Shown here: piece after piece, positions 8,347 through 16,488 of the stretch
Position numbering within the stretch: the first letter of the stretch is position 1
Layout of the letters: each line of letters begins with the position of its first letter
Assembly (NCBI GenBank): GCA_964526675.1
Contig: CAZGLY010000008.1
Coordinates: forward strand, 19,564 to 83,563
Direction of reading: 5' to 3'
Length of the DNA: 64,000 bases
From: CAZADA01 sp964526675
Lineage (GTDB): Bacteria > Pseudomonadota > Alphaproteobacteria > Caulobacterales > Maricaulaceae
The notes under the pieces: generated by a model
Seen by the model: only the letters and a program-made list of their open reading frames with translations
Told to the model about the DNA's origin: nothing
Database searches by the model: none
Program-made: the position numbers and the translations under genes

Positions 8347-8838
8347 TCACCCCTCCGCGTCGGCGCGCCCCGCGCGCGCCGGGGCCGCAGCCATCACGGC
8401 GTCGAGCGCCGCGTGGATGAAGCGTTGCTCCGCGCCATCGAAGAAAGCGTCCGCAACCGTCAAGTAAGCGTCGATCACCGCCCCGGCGGGCACGTCCGGC
8501 CGCCGCAACGCCTCATACGCGCCCGCGCGCAAAATGGCGCGCGCGGTGGCGTCAATGCGCTTCAGGCTCCAGCCCTCGGCGAGCGCCGCCGCGACCACAG
8601 GGTCGATGTCCGCCTGCGTCGCCACCACGCCCCGAACCAGATTGGCGAAATGCTCGGCGTCGACGCCGTCAGCCGTCTCCTCCGCGGGCAAGCGATGATC
8701 GAGGAACTCGCGCACCACCGCATCGACCCCGCGGCCACTCATCTCGAGCTGGTAGAGCGCTTGCACCGCCGCCAACCGCGCCTCGCCGCGGCGCGCCGCG
8801 AAACGCCGATCCGCTTCGGTGAGATCTGCGTCGCTCAT
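8347..8838 (-). CDS. nusB: Transcription antitermination factor NusB
   Basis: NusB (163 aa) binds boxA RNA with NusE/S10 and promotes antitermination, mainly in rRNA operons. The all-helical family pattern is visible, with AARRGEARLAAVQALYQLEMSG near the N-terminus and AILRAGAYEALRRPDVPAGAVIDAYL toward the C-terminus in segments. It lies 34 bp after ribH and 6 bp before thiL, the usual ribH-nusB-thiL order. Confidence 0.95.
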   Translation of the reverse strand: MSDADLTEADRRFAARRGEARLAAVQALYQLEMSGRGVDAVVREFLDHRLPAEETADGVDAEHFANLVRGVVATQADIDPVVAAALAEGWSLKRIDATARAILRAGAYEALRRPDVPAGAVIDAYLTVADAFFDGAEQRFIHAALDAVMAAAPARAGRADAEG

Positions 8839-8872
8839 CGGCCGCCCGCCCCCTTTGCGTCGGAGTTGAAAC

Positions 8873-9385
8873 TCACACGCCGTCCCGCACGCGCTTGCGC
8901 GCCGCCAGCACCGCCAAACAGGCCCGCGCCGCCTCTGCGCCTTTGTCCTTGCCGCCGTCAGCCGCCGCGCGGGCGCGGGCCCAGGCTTGCTCTTGGTTCT
9001 CGACCGTCAAAACGCCGTAGCCGATGGCGAGCGGCGCCGGCGTCATCCGCGTCGCGTGGCAGGCCATGTTTTGGGGGTGCGTGTAGCTGACATGCTTGGT
9101 GGAGAGCTCCATCAACGCCCGCGCGCTTTCCCCGCACACATAATCATAGTGGCTGGTCTCGCCGCGAATGACGCAGCCCAACGCGACAAAGCCCTGGAAC
9201 GTACGCTTTGAAGCGCGGTGGGCGTAGGCGATGAGCCCGGGGATCTCAAAAGCGCCGGGCGCCTCCAGAAGCGCGTGACTGGCGCCGGCGGCCTCCAGCG
9301 CCGCGATGGCGTTGCGTTCCAACTCCGCCACGATGTCCGCGTAATAGCGCGCTGAAACGATCAGAATGCTGGGCCCTTTAGGCAT
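8873..9385 (-). CDS. ribH: 6,7-dimethyl-8-ribityllumazine synthase with internal insertion
   Basis: RibH (170 aa) condenses ribityl-aminouracil with dihydroxybutanone phosphate in the penultimate riboflavin step. The typical blocks are PSILIVSARYYADI, EAPGAFEIP (42-50), GCVIRGETSHYDYV with catalytic His79, and the C-terminal GKDKGAEAA. Between ALMELS and the usual GVLTVEN strand there are about 20 extra residues (roughly 96-117, with HPQNMACHATRMTP). ATG 9385 overlaps the end of ribBA by 8 bp, pointing to coupled translation. Confidence 0.93.
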   Translation of the reverse strand: MPKGPSILIVSARYYADIVAELERNAIAALEAAGASHALLEAPGAFEIPGLIAYAHRASKRTFQGFVALGCVIRGETSHYDYVCGESARALMELSTKHVSYTHPQNMACHATRMTPAPLAIGYGVLTVENQEQAWARARAAADGGKDKGAEAARACLAVLAARKRVRDGV

Positions 9386-10577
9386 GGCCGTCCGCCTCCG
9401 ACGCCGCATCGCCAGCGTCTCCGTCCGCCCCGCCGGGCTCCGCGTTAGCCGTTGATGTCTGAGCCCGCGCCGCGGCGCCGAAAGGGCGCGCGCCGACGAT
9501 CTTGAGCCCATACCCCTCAAGGCCCGGGACGCGCATGGGCGTGTTGGTCAGCAACACCATATCCCGCACGCCGAGATCGCGCAGAATCTGGGCGCCGACG
9601 CCATATTCGCGCAGCGCGCGCGTCTCGCGATCGTCGCTGCTGGCGCTCACGGGCGCCCCAAACCGTTCCGTGATGGCGCTCTTATGGGTTTCGCGGATGA
9701 AGACCACGACGCCATGATCCGCGGCGGCCACCGTCTCCATCGCCTCGCCGACCAAGCGCCCCCGCGCGCTCGCCTCGCCCAGCACATCCGCGGCGAAGTC
9801 GACCTTGTGCATGCGCACCAGCGAGGGCTCCTCCACCCGCGGACGGCCCTTCATGAGCGCCACGTGCTCCGCGCCATCGAGCACATTGACGAACACAAAC
9901 AACCGAAACCCCGCGCCCCACCGGCTGTCGAACTCGGCTTCGAGGCGACGCTCCACAAGGCGTTCATGGCGCCGGCGATAAGCGATCAGGTCCGCGATCG
10001 CGCCAACCTTCAGGCCATAGCGTTGGGCGATCGCGATCAGATCCGGCAACCGAGCCATGGTGCCGTCGTCATTCATGATCTCGCAGATGACCCCCGCGGG
10101 CGCGAGCCCCGCCAGCTGCGCGATGTCGACCGCCGCCTCCGTGTGGCCCGCCCGCGCCAGCACGCCGCCATTGCGCGCCGTCAGCGGAAACACATGGCCG
10201 GGGCTGATGATGTCGTCCGCTCCTTTCGAGGGATCGATCGCCACCGCGATCGTCCGCGCCCGATCATGGGCCGAGATGCCCGTGGTGATCCCGTCACGCG
10301 CCTCGATCGAGACCATGAACGCGGTTTGCAGCGGCGTGCGGTTCTCACCCGCCATCGGCCGCAAGGCGAGCTGATCCGCGCGATCTTGGGTGAGCGCGAG
10401 GCAAATCAGGCCACGGCCATGCTTGGCCATGAAGTTGACCTGGTCCGGCGTGGCGAATTGCGCCGGGATGACCAAATCGCCTTCGTTCTCACGATCTTCG
10501 GCGTCCACGAGGACGAACATGCGCCCATTGCGGGCGTCCTCGATGATGTCTTCGATGGGCGACAGCGCACGCGCCAT
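9378..10577 (-). CDS. ribBA: RibBA: 3,4-DHBP synthase with degenerate GTP cyclohydrolase II domain
   Basis: The N-terminal 200 residues are a full 3,4-dihydroxy-2-butanone 4-phosphate synthase: DAEDRENEGDLVIPA (25-39) and ARAGHTEAAVDIAQLAG (141-157) carry its catalytic acidic and His residues. The C-terminal half has the GTP cyclohydrolase II fold, but where the zinc motif with three Cys (HSECLTGD...LRCDC) is expected, around residues 255-275, the sequence reads RMHKVDFAADVLGEASARG with no cysteine. GTP ring opening by this domain is therefore unlikely. ATG 10577 overlaps the ribE stop (TGATG). The last 30 residues are an Ala/Gly/Asp-rich tail. Confidence 0.9.
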   Translation of the reverse strand: MARALSPIEDIIEDARNGRMFVLVDAEDRENEGDLVIPAQFATPDQVNFMAKHGRGLICLALTQDRADQLALRPMAGENRTPLQTAFMVSIEARDGITTGISAHDRARTIAVAIDPSKGADDIISPGHVFPLTARNGGVLARAGHTEAAVDIAQLAGLAPAGVICEIMNDDGTMARLPDLIAIAQRYGLKVGAIADLIAYRRRHERLVERRLEAEFDSRWGAGFRLFVFVNVLDGAEHVALMKGRPRVEEPSLVRMHKVDFAADVLGEASARGRLVGEAMETVAAADHGVVVFIRETHKSAITERFGAPVSASSDDRETRALREYGVGAQILRDLGVRDMVLLTNTPMRVPGLEGYGLKIVGARPFGAAARAQTSTANAEPGGADGDAGDAASEADGHA

Positions 10578-11284
10578 CACGCGATCTCCTCAGACCGGCG
10601 CACAACGGCGTCCCGCCAGGCGACCGCGTCGCGTTGGCGCGCCACGTAGCGGGCGATCAGATCCGCCTCCAGGTTCACCGGGTCGCCTTCGCGCAGCCCC
10701 CCAAGCGTCGTGGCCTCGGCCGTGTGCGGAATGATGTTGATGTCGAAGCTCGCCGCATCGTCTGGGACGTCGCGCGCCTCAGCGCCCGCGGACCTTGATC
10801 GCGGCGGCACGGGGCGCGCGGCGTTCACCGTCAACGACACGCCGTCGACGCAGACCGATCCCTTGGCCGCCACAAAAGGCGCGAACTCCAGATCATGCGC
10901 GATCGTGAACCGAATGGAGCCGTCGACCTCGCGCCGCGCGCGCACGCGCCCGACCAGATCGACGTGTCCCGTCACCAGATGCCCGCCCAGCTCATCGCCC
11001 AGCCGCGCCGCGCGTTCGAGATTGACGGATCCGCCTTCAACCCAGTCGCCAAGCGTGGTCTTGCTGAGCGTTTCCGCCGACACCTCCACCCGATGGCGCG
11101 CGCCCGCGCCGTCCGGCCGCGGCTCCACCGCAATCACCGTGAGGCACGCCCCGGCGTGGGCGATCGACGCGCCAAGGGCGATGGTCGCGGGGTCATACCG
11201 GCTCTCCACCACAAACGCGCGGGCGTCGCGCCCTGGCTCCACGGCGACGATGCGGCCGACATCGGTGATGATGCCTGTGAACAT
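10577..11284 (-). CDS. ribE: Riboflavin synthase alpha chain
   Basis: RibE (235 aa) dismutates two 6,7-dimethyl-8-ribityllumazine molecules to riboflavin. It starts with the family signature MFTGIITDVGRI. It contains the two lumazine-binding repeats, seen as ASIAHAGACLTVI in the first and SVCVDGVSLTVN in the second, with GGHLVTGHVDLVG between. Before FDINIIPHTAEATTLG there is a Pro/Arg/Ser-rich insertion of about 20 residues. Longer starts have no family similarity, so ATG 11284 was chosen. It lies 10 bp after ribD and overlaps ribBA. Confidence 0.94.
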   Translation of the reverse strand: MFTGIITDVGRIVAVEPGRDARAFVVESRYDPATIALGASIAHAGACLTVIAVEPRPDGAGARHRVEVSAETLSKTTLGDWVEGGSVNLERAARLGDELGGHLVTGHVDLVGRVRARREVDGSIRFTIAHDLEFAPFVAAKGSVCVDGVSLTVNAARPVPPRSRSAGAEARDVPDDAASFDINIIPHTAEATTLGGLREGDPVNLEADLIARYVARQRDAVAWRDAVVRRSEEIA

Positions 11285-11294
11285 GATCTCACAG

Positions 11295-12104
11295 TTAGGG
11301 TGTTCGGCGCCCGCTGTCATCTTGTCCGTCAGCGCCGCCGGCGCGCGCATAACGCTCCCACAGATCCACGCCCACCGGCGTGACGGCCTCGCGCGTGAAC
11401 CGCGGAGCGCCCGCCAAAGCGTTGTAATCCAAGGCGGCCACACCAGGCCGCCCCTCCGCGCCCAACACCAGGGGCGCACGGAACCACTCAAGCCGATCCA
11501 CCAAATCCGCGTTCACAAACGCCGCCGCCAGGCGGCCGCCGCCTTCGATCAACACCGAAAACGGATCACCAATCGCGACCCGGCCCAGGCTGGCGAGCGT
11601 CTGCGCGATCCGGCCCAGAATGCAAGCCGGGTTCAACCCGCCGAGCCCCCCATCCCGCCCCGTCGGGTCCCGCGGGCAGAAGCCTAAGCGCGCGCCGGCC
11701 GCCGCCAGCGCGCCCGCGCGCGGGTCCAGCTTCGCGATGCGCCCCTCCCGGCTCATCGCCTCGTCCGTGATGATCAGGACGGGCGCTTCAGCGCTCACGC
11801 GTCGCATCAGCGCGCTGTCCGGCGGCGTGCGCAGGCGTCCGTCAGCCACCGCGCGCAGCGGTTGCCGCACCACCGCCTCTCCCGGCAATCGCACCGTGAG
11901 CTGCGGGTCGTCCGCGACCGCCGTTTCCGAGCCCACCAACACGACGTCATGGGCCGCGCGCAAGCGATGCCCCTCAGCGCGCGCGGCGTCGCTTGTGATC
12001 CAACGGCTTTCGCCAGACGCCGTGGCGATGCGCCCGTCCAGCGAGGTGGCCAGCTTCAACGTGACGAGGGGACCGCCGCCGCGCTGCGGGGGCTCCGCGG
12101 CCAT
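11295..12104 (-). CDS. ribD: RibD reductase domain only (deaminase domain absent)
   Basis: This 269-aa protein matches only the C-terminal reductase half of RibD, which reduces the ribosylamino side chain to ribitylamino using NADPH. Signs are KLATSLDGRIATASGESRWI at 17-36 and SVLIEGGGRLAAAF toward the end. The usual N-terminal cytidine-deaminase-like domain of about 145 residues (HxE and PCxxxGxxPPC motifs) is missing. The start ATG 12104 overlaps the nrdR stop (TGATG), so there is no room for it. The upstream gene is intact nrdR, so this looks like a natural single-domain form rather than a frameshift. Confidence 0.88.
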   Translation of the reverse strand: MAAEPPQRGGGPLVTLKLATSLDGRIATASGESRWITSDAARAEGHRLRAAHDVVLVGSETAVADDPQLTVRLPGEAVVRQPLRAVADGRLRTPPDSALMRRVSAEAPVLIITDEAMSREGRIAKLDPRAGALAAAGARLGFCPRDPTGRDGGLGGLNPACILGRIAQTLASLGRVAIGDPFSVLIEGGGRLAAAFVNADLVDRLEWFRAPLVLGAEGRPGVAALDYNALAGAPRFTREAVTPVGVDLWERYARAGGADGQDDSGRRTP

Positions 12105-12607
12105 CACTCCCGATCCGCGAGCGCGTTCGGGGCGTCCACGCCGGTGGACGCGCCGTCGGCGAGTTTCTCCGCGGCGAGGAACCGGCTGAAATCCGCCGGC
12201 GTCTGAAAATCCTGATAGACGGACGCGTAACGCACAAAGGCCACTTGATCGAGATTGGCCAGGCCCTCCATCACCAGCGCGCCGATCTCGCGCGACTGGA
12301 CCTCCCCGTCGGTGAGCTTTTCCAGCTGGCTGATGATGCCGGAGACCATCTGGTCGATCTTCTCGGTCTCCAACTCACGCTTTTGGCAGGCGATGTCGAT
12401 CGATTTCATGAGCTTTTCGCGCATGAAGGGCTGCTTGCGGCCGCTGCGCTTGACGACGGTCAGCTCCTTCAGCTGCACCCGTTCGAAGGTGGTGAAGCGC
12501 GCGCCGCACTTCGGACAATGGCGCCGGCGGCGGATGGCCGTTCCGTCCTCAGCCGAGCGGCTGTCCTTCACCTGGGTGTCGGGGTTCGCACAAAAAGGGC
12601 AGCGCAT
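12104..12607 (-). CDS. nrdR: Transcriptional repressor NrdR
   Basis: NrdR (167 aa) represses ribonucleotide reductase genes in response to ATP/dATP. It starts MRCPFCANPDTQVKDSR, has the second zinc pair in HCPKCGARFTTFERVQ, and is followed by the ATP-cone (VVKRSGRKQPFMREKL). Length and arrangement are standard. It heads the nrdR-ribD-ribE-ribBA-ribH-nusB-thiL operon. NrdR-box operators would be near nrd genes, which are not in this window. Confidence 0.96.
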   Translation of the reverse strand: MRCPFCANPDTQVKDSRSAEDGTAIRRRRHCPKCGARFTTFERVQLKELTVVKRSGRKQPFMREKLMKSIDIACQKRELETEKIDQMVSGIISQLEKLTDGEVQSREIGALVMEGLANLDQVAFVRYASVYQDFQTPADFSRFLAAEKLADGASTGVDAPNALADRE

Positions 12608-12813
12608 CGCGCTTACAACGCTCCAATGTCCGTCAGCTCATGCGCGCGACGGCGCATCGCCGATTGTGTTCGCAGGGGCCATCGCGGCGAAGGCGCGCTG
12701 GCTCTGCAACGTCGCTTCGATCCCGACGCGGCGCCGGGGTCGCGCACCATAGCCGCACGCTCGCCGTCTGCATGATGTCCTCCGCAGACGGGCTGCGCGA
12801 AACTCTCACAACC

Positions 12814-14103
12814 TCAGTAGATCGGGAAGCGCGCCGTGATGGCCAGAACCTCTTCGCGCACCTTCCCCTCCACCGCGGGGTCCCCATCGGGGTGCTGGGC
12901 CAGCGGCGACAGCACCTCAGCGATCAGCTCGCCCACACGGCGGAACTCCGCTTCGCCGAAACCGCGGCTGGTGGCCGCCGCCGATCCGACGCGCAAGCCC
13001 GATGTCACCGTCGGCTTTTCCGGATCGCCCGGCACCCCGTTTTTATTGCAGGTGATGAACGCCCGCTCGAGCGCGGCTTCGCCTTTGTTGCCTTTGAGGC
13101 CGCGAGCCCGCAGATCGATCAGCGCCAGATGGCTGTCGGTGCCTCCCGTCACAAGGTCGAAGCCCTGCGCCAACAACGCGTCCGCCATGGCCTGGCAATT
13201 CGCGACGACGTGCCGCGCGTACTCCTTGAACTCGGGACGCAACGCCTCGCCGAACGCCACGGCCTTCGCCGCGATCACATGCATCAACGGTCCGCCTTGC
13301 AGACCTGGGAACACAGCCGAATCGATCTTCTTGCCGAGATCCGGATCGTTCGACAGGACCATGCCGCCGCGCGGGCCCCGAATGGTCTTGTGGGTGGTCG
13401 ACGTCACCACATGGGCGTGCGGGACCGGGTTGGGATAGACGCCGCCCGCGACGAGGCCGGAGAAATGGGCCATGTCCACGAGCAACAGCGCGTCGACCTC
13501 GTCCGCGATGGCGCGGAACGCCGCGAAGTCGATGATGCGCGCATAGGCCGAGCCGCCAGCGATGATCATCTTAGGGCGGTGTTCAAGCGCCAGGGCGCGC
13601 ACCGCGTCCATGTCGAGCCACCCCTCGGGCGTCACGCCGTAATGGATGGCGTTGAACCACTTGCCCGAAAGATTTGGCCGCGCGCCATGGGTGAGATGAC
13701 CGCCGGCGTCTAAGCTCATGCCCAAAATGGTGTCGCCGGGCTTAAGCGTCGCCAAGAACACGGCTTGGTTCGCTTGCGCGCCGGAGTGCGGCTGCACGTT
13801 GACCCACGCCGCGCCATACAAGCGCTTTAAGCGCGTGCGCGCCAACTCTTCCGCTTCGTCGACATACTCACACCCCCCATAATACCGGCGGCCCGGATAG
13901 CCTTCGGCGTATTTGTTGGTGAGAACCGAGCCCTGCGCCTCCAAAACGGCGCGACTCACAATGTTTTCCGACGCGATCAGTTCGATTTGTTGGGCTTGCC
14001 GCAGAGCCTCGCGCTGAACCGATACGTGCAATTCTGGGTCAGACACCGCAACGCCGTCTTGGAAAAATCTGGATGTGATCGGTCCACTGGTCGTTGTCGT
14101 CAT
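12814..14103 (-). CDS. glyA: Serine hydroxymethyltransferase
   Basis: GlyA (429 aa) interconverts serine and glycine while charging tetrahydrofolate with a one-carbon unit. PLP-enzyme marks are ELIASENIVSRAVLEAQGS, YYGGCEYVDEAE, and VTSTTHKTIRGPRGG with the PLP lysine. I prefer ATG 14103 to an in-frame TTG at 14130 because AGGAAAGG precedes it by 8 nt. The position upstream of nrdR/rib, separated by 206 bp without coding signal, is common in Alphaproteobacteria. Confidence 0.96.
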   Translation of the reverse strand: MTTTTSGPITSRFFQDGVAVSDPELHVSVQREALRQAQQIELIASENIVSRAVLEAQGSVLTNKYAEGYPGRRYYGGCEYVDEAEELARTRLKRLYGAAWVNVQPHSGAQANQAVFLATLKPGDTILGMSLDAGGHLTHGARPNLSGKWFNAIHYGVTPEGWLDMDAVRALALEHRPKMIIAGGSAYARIIDFAAFRAIADEVDALLLVDMAHFSGLVAGGVYPNPVPHAHVVTSTTHKTIRGPRGGMVLSNDPDLGKKIDSAVFPGLQGGPLMHVIAAKAVAFGEALRPEFKEYARHVVANCQAMADALLAQGFDLVTGGTDSHLALIDLRARGLKGNKGEAALERAFITCNKNGVPGDPEKPTVTSGLRVGSAAATSRGFGEAEFRRVGELIAEVLSPLAQHPDGDPAVEGKVREEVLAITARFPIY

Positions 14104-14314
14104 GGCGTCGGCCTTTCCTGATTTGTCCAACTGTCATATCGGCCAAGGGTGGTCTGGATCAACCGTTGAGACCTAGGAAACACCCAAGGGTTTGGCCCAA
14201 AATTGGGAACCGAACGTCCTGTGGATGTGGAGATCGACTGGGGCAGATCGAGAATTTTTGCTGCATGAACTGAAGTACATAGTCCTTTAACCCCTTGCGC
14301 GTTTGATTAGCCCG

Positions 14315-14326
14315 CGCAATATTGCG
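14315..14326. promoter_or_regulatory. Palindrome next to a TTGACA box upstream of the MucR-like gene
   Basis: CGCAATATTGCG is a perfect 12-bp palindrome that abuts TTGACA at 14327-14332, about 45 bp before the mucR-like start. No good -10 box was found at the right distance. MucR proteins bind AT-rich DNA and often regulate themselves, so an operator is possible but unproven. Confidence 0.3.
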
Positions 14327-14375
14327 TTGACACAAATGATTCAAGCCTGACGGCTGCCCGAACGAGGAGATGTGT

Positions 14376-14810
14376 ATGCCGACCGAAGTCGAAGAACACC
14401 CGATCACCAACGAGGACGTGTTGCGCATGACGACCGACATCGTCGCGTCCTTTGTCAGCAACAACACGATTCCGGCGGAAACCGTGCCGGAGGTGATCCG
14501 TCAAGTGCACAAGCAAGTGCACGCTCTCGCCAGCGCAACCGCCGACAAACCAGCCGAAAAGCCCAAGCCGGCGGTGCCGATCTCGAAGTCGGTAACCGAC
14601 GACCACATTGTCTGCCTCGAAGACGGCCGTAAGCTGAAAATGCTGAAGCGTTACCTGCGCTCCAACTTCGACATGACCCCGGACGAGTATCGTCGTAAAT
14701 GGGGCCTGCCGGCGGACTATCCGATGGTGGCGCCGAGCTATGCGAAACGCCGCTCGGAATTTGCGAAAAAGATCGGCTTGGGCCGCGGCGTGCGCCGGGG
14801 CGACAGCTAA
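14376..14810 (+). CDS. MucR/Ros-family transcriptional regulator with altered zinc ligands
   Basis: This 144-aa protein belongs to the MucR/Ros family of H-NS-like silencers of Alphaproteobacteria. The N-terminal helical oligomerisation region (about 1-50) is followed by the DNA-binding core with CLEDGRKLKMLKRYL, DMTPDEYRRKWGLPADYPMVAP and the basic tail. In classical Ros the zinc is held by Cys-x2-Cys/Asp and two His. Here Cys80 and Asp83 remain, but the His positions read Tyr93 and Asn97, as in family members that fold without zinc. ATG 14376 is chosen since GAGGAG (14364-14369) lies 6 nt upstream. It is a single gene, divergent from glyA. Confidence 0.9.
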   Translation: MPTEVEEHPITNEDVLRMTTDIVASFVSNNTIPAETVPEVIRQVHKQVHALASATADKPAEKPKPAVPISKSVTDDHIVCLEDGRKLKMLKRYLRSNFDMTPDEYRRKWGLPADYPMVAPSYAKRRSEFAKKIGLGRGVRRGDS

Positions 14811-14865
14811 GACTGCAGCGCGCCGCGTCGACCAGGCCCGTCTTGGGCGACGGCGCGCCAGCGGA

Positions 14866-15162
14866 CTAAATCCGCAAACCACGCTCGTCAGGGTCGGCGT
14901 CGTCGTCGGCCCTGGCGCGGGTGTTGGCCACGCCGGTCAGCACGCCCAGCGCCTCCAGCCGGCGCGCAAGCTTCCCCAACGCCAAACGCTCGATGTCGGC
15001 GATCTGAGCGTGCGCCGGCCCCTGGGCGCTGGCCTCCGCGCCGGTCGCGGCGTCCACGGCCGCCGCCACGATCACCGAACCGTTTTGGGTGACCTCCACG
15101 ATCACCTCGCGTCCCGCGAGGGCCTCAAGCGGCGCGCGTGTCGGACCCCGTCGCGACGGCAT
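14866..15162 (-). CDS. Small conserved protein downstream of hemA (DUF6898-like)
   Basis: This 98-aa protein has a core (REVIVEVTQNGSVIVAAAVD, ATGAEASAQGP, IERLALGKLARRLE) like the short uncharacterised family I know as DUF6898, which often sits after hemA in Alphaproteobacteria. The family name is from memory and moderately sure. No catalytic motif is visible. ATG 15162 has its ribosome site (AGGAG) lying across the hemA stop codon, so its translation is likely coupled to hemA. Confidence 0.7.
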   Translation of the reverse strand: MPSRRGPTRAPLEALAGREVIVEVTQNGSVIVAAAVDAATGAEASAQGPAHAQIADIERLALGKLARRLEALGVLTGVANTRARADDDADPDERGLRI

Positions 15163-15173
15163 CGACCGGTCTC

Positions 15174-16391
15174 CTAAGCGGCGGCGCGCGCCATGTGATG
15201 ACGCGCCCAAAGGATGTCCAACGCCTCGAGCAACGCATCCATCATGGCGTCGTCATGAAGCGGCGACGGCGTAAAGCGCAGGCGCTCCGTCCCGCGCGGC
15301 ACGGTGGGGTAGTTGATCGGCTGCACGTAGATGCCGAATTCCGTGAGCAACGCGTCCGAGATCGCTTTGCAGCACCGCGGATCGCCCGTCATCAACGGCA
15401 CAATGTGGGTGTCGCCGGGCATCACCGGAAAGCCCGCCTCCGCCAAGCGCGTCTTGAGCATGGCCGCGCGGGCTTGGTGCGCCGCCCGCAGATCCTTGCA
15501 GCCTTTGACGTGGCGCACGCTCGCCAGAGCCCCCGCGGCGACGGCCGGCGCCAATGAGGTGGTGAAGATGAACCCGGAAGCGAGGGACCGCACAGCGTCC
15601 ACGATCGGGGCCGCCGCGGCGATGTAGCCGCCCATAACGCCAAACGCTTTGCCTAACGTGCCTTCGATGATGTCGATGCGATCCGCGAGGCCCAGCTGAT
15701 CGGCCAAGCCGGCGCCGGTTTCCCCGTAGAGGCCGACCGCGTGGACTTCATCCAGATACGTCAGCGCGTTGTAGCGCATGGCCAAATCACAGACGGCCGC
15801 GATCGGGCCGACATCCCCATCCATCGAGTAGACGGACTCAAACGCGATCACCTTTGGCGCATCCGCCGGCGCGGCGGCCAACAGCGCCTCCAAATGCGCC
15901 ACGTTGTTGTGACGCCAGATGCGCTTCTCACAGCCGGCCGCGCGCACGCCGGCGATCATGGAGGCGTGGTTCTTCTCGTCGGAGAACATGATGACGCCGG
16001 GCAAAATCTTGGCGAGCACGCTCAAGGTCGCTTCATTGGCCACATAGCCCGACGTGAAGACGAGCCCCGCGTCCTTGCGGTGGAGCGCCGCGAGCTCCGC
16101 CTCGAGATCGGTGTGCCACCAGGTGGTGCCGGAGATGTTGCGCGTGCCGCCCGCACCCGCGCCGGCGACGGCCAGCGCGTCGCGCATCGCGTCCAGCACG
16201 ACCGGGTGTTGGCCCATGCCGAGATAATCGTTGGAACACCACACGACCACGTCGCGCTCACACCCGTCCGCGTCGCGCCATTGCGCGTGCGGCAGCCGTC
16301 CGCGCTCACGGCGAATGTCCGTGAACACGCGATAGCGCCCCTCATCCTTCAGGACGTCGACAGCGGCTTGAAAGCGCTCGAGATAATCCAT
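15174..16391 (-). CDS. hemA: 5-aminolevulinate synthase
   Basis: This 405-aa PLP enzyme makes 5-aminolevulinate from glycine and succinyl-CoA, the first step of heme synthesis in Alphaproteobacteria. CSNDYLGMGQHP, GAGGTRNISGT, SYVYSMDGD-type VYSMDGDVGP and LDEVHAVGLYG are typical. The PLP lysine is Lys248 in EGTLGKAFGVMGG, the same number as in the Rhodobacter enzyme. Length is standard. It starts ATG 16391, faces left and is followed by the small gene at 14866-15162. Confidence 0.95.
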   Translation of the reverse strand: MDYLERFQAAVDVLKDEGRYRVFTDIRRERGRLPHAQWRDADGCERDVVVWCSNDYLGMGQHPVVLDAMRDALAVAGAGAGGTRNISGTTWWHTDLEAELAALHRKDAGLVFTSGYVANEATLSVLAKILPGVIMFSDEKNHASMIAGVRAAGCEKRIWRHNNVAHLEALLAAAPADAPKVIAFESVYSMDGDVGPIAAVCDLAMRYNALTYLDEVHAVGLYGETGAGLADQLGLADRIDIIEGTLGKAFGVMGGYIAAAAPIVDAVRSLASGFIFTTSLAPAVAAGALASVRHVKGCKDLRAAHQARAAMLKTRLAEAGFPVMPGDTHIVPLMTGDPRCCKAISDALLTEFGIYVQPINYPTVPRGTERLRFTPSPLHDDAMMDALLEALDILWARHHMARAAA

Positions 16392-16488
16392 CCGCGGCAG
16401 GCTCCGTTCGTCAGCGACCCCGTCGCTACGCTTAGAACCATTATAAGTGCGATCACCGTGGAGACCACCCGGCCGCGCGGGCCTGCGC

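Noticed and set aside
14183..14207. CCCAA/TTGGG repeats upstream of glyA
   Set aside because: Stems are only 5 bp with irregular spacing, too weak to call an operator or terminator.
14159..14467. Minus-strand ORF of 102 codons upstream of glyA
   Set aside because: It overlaps the mucR-like gene on the other strand, has no ribosome site and shows no protein-like motifs.
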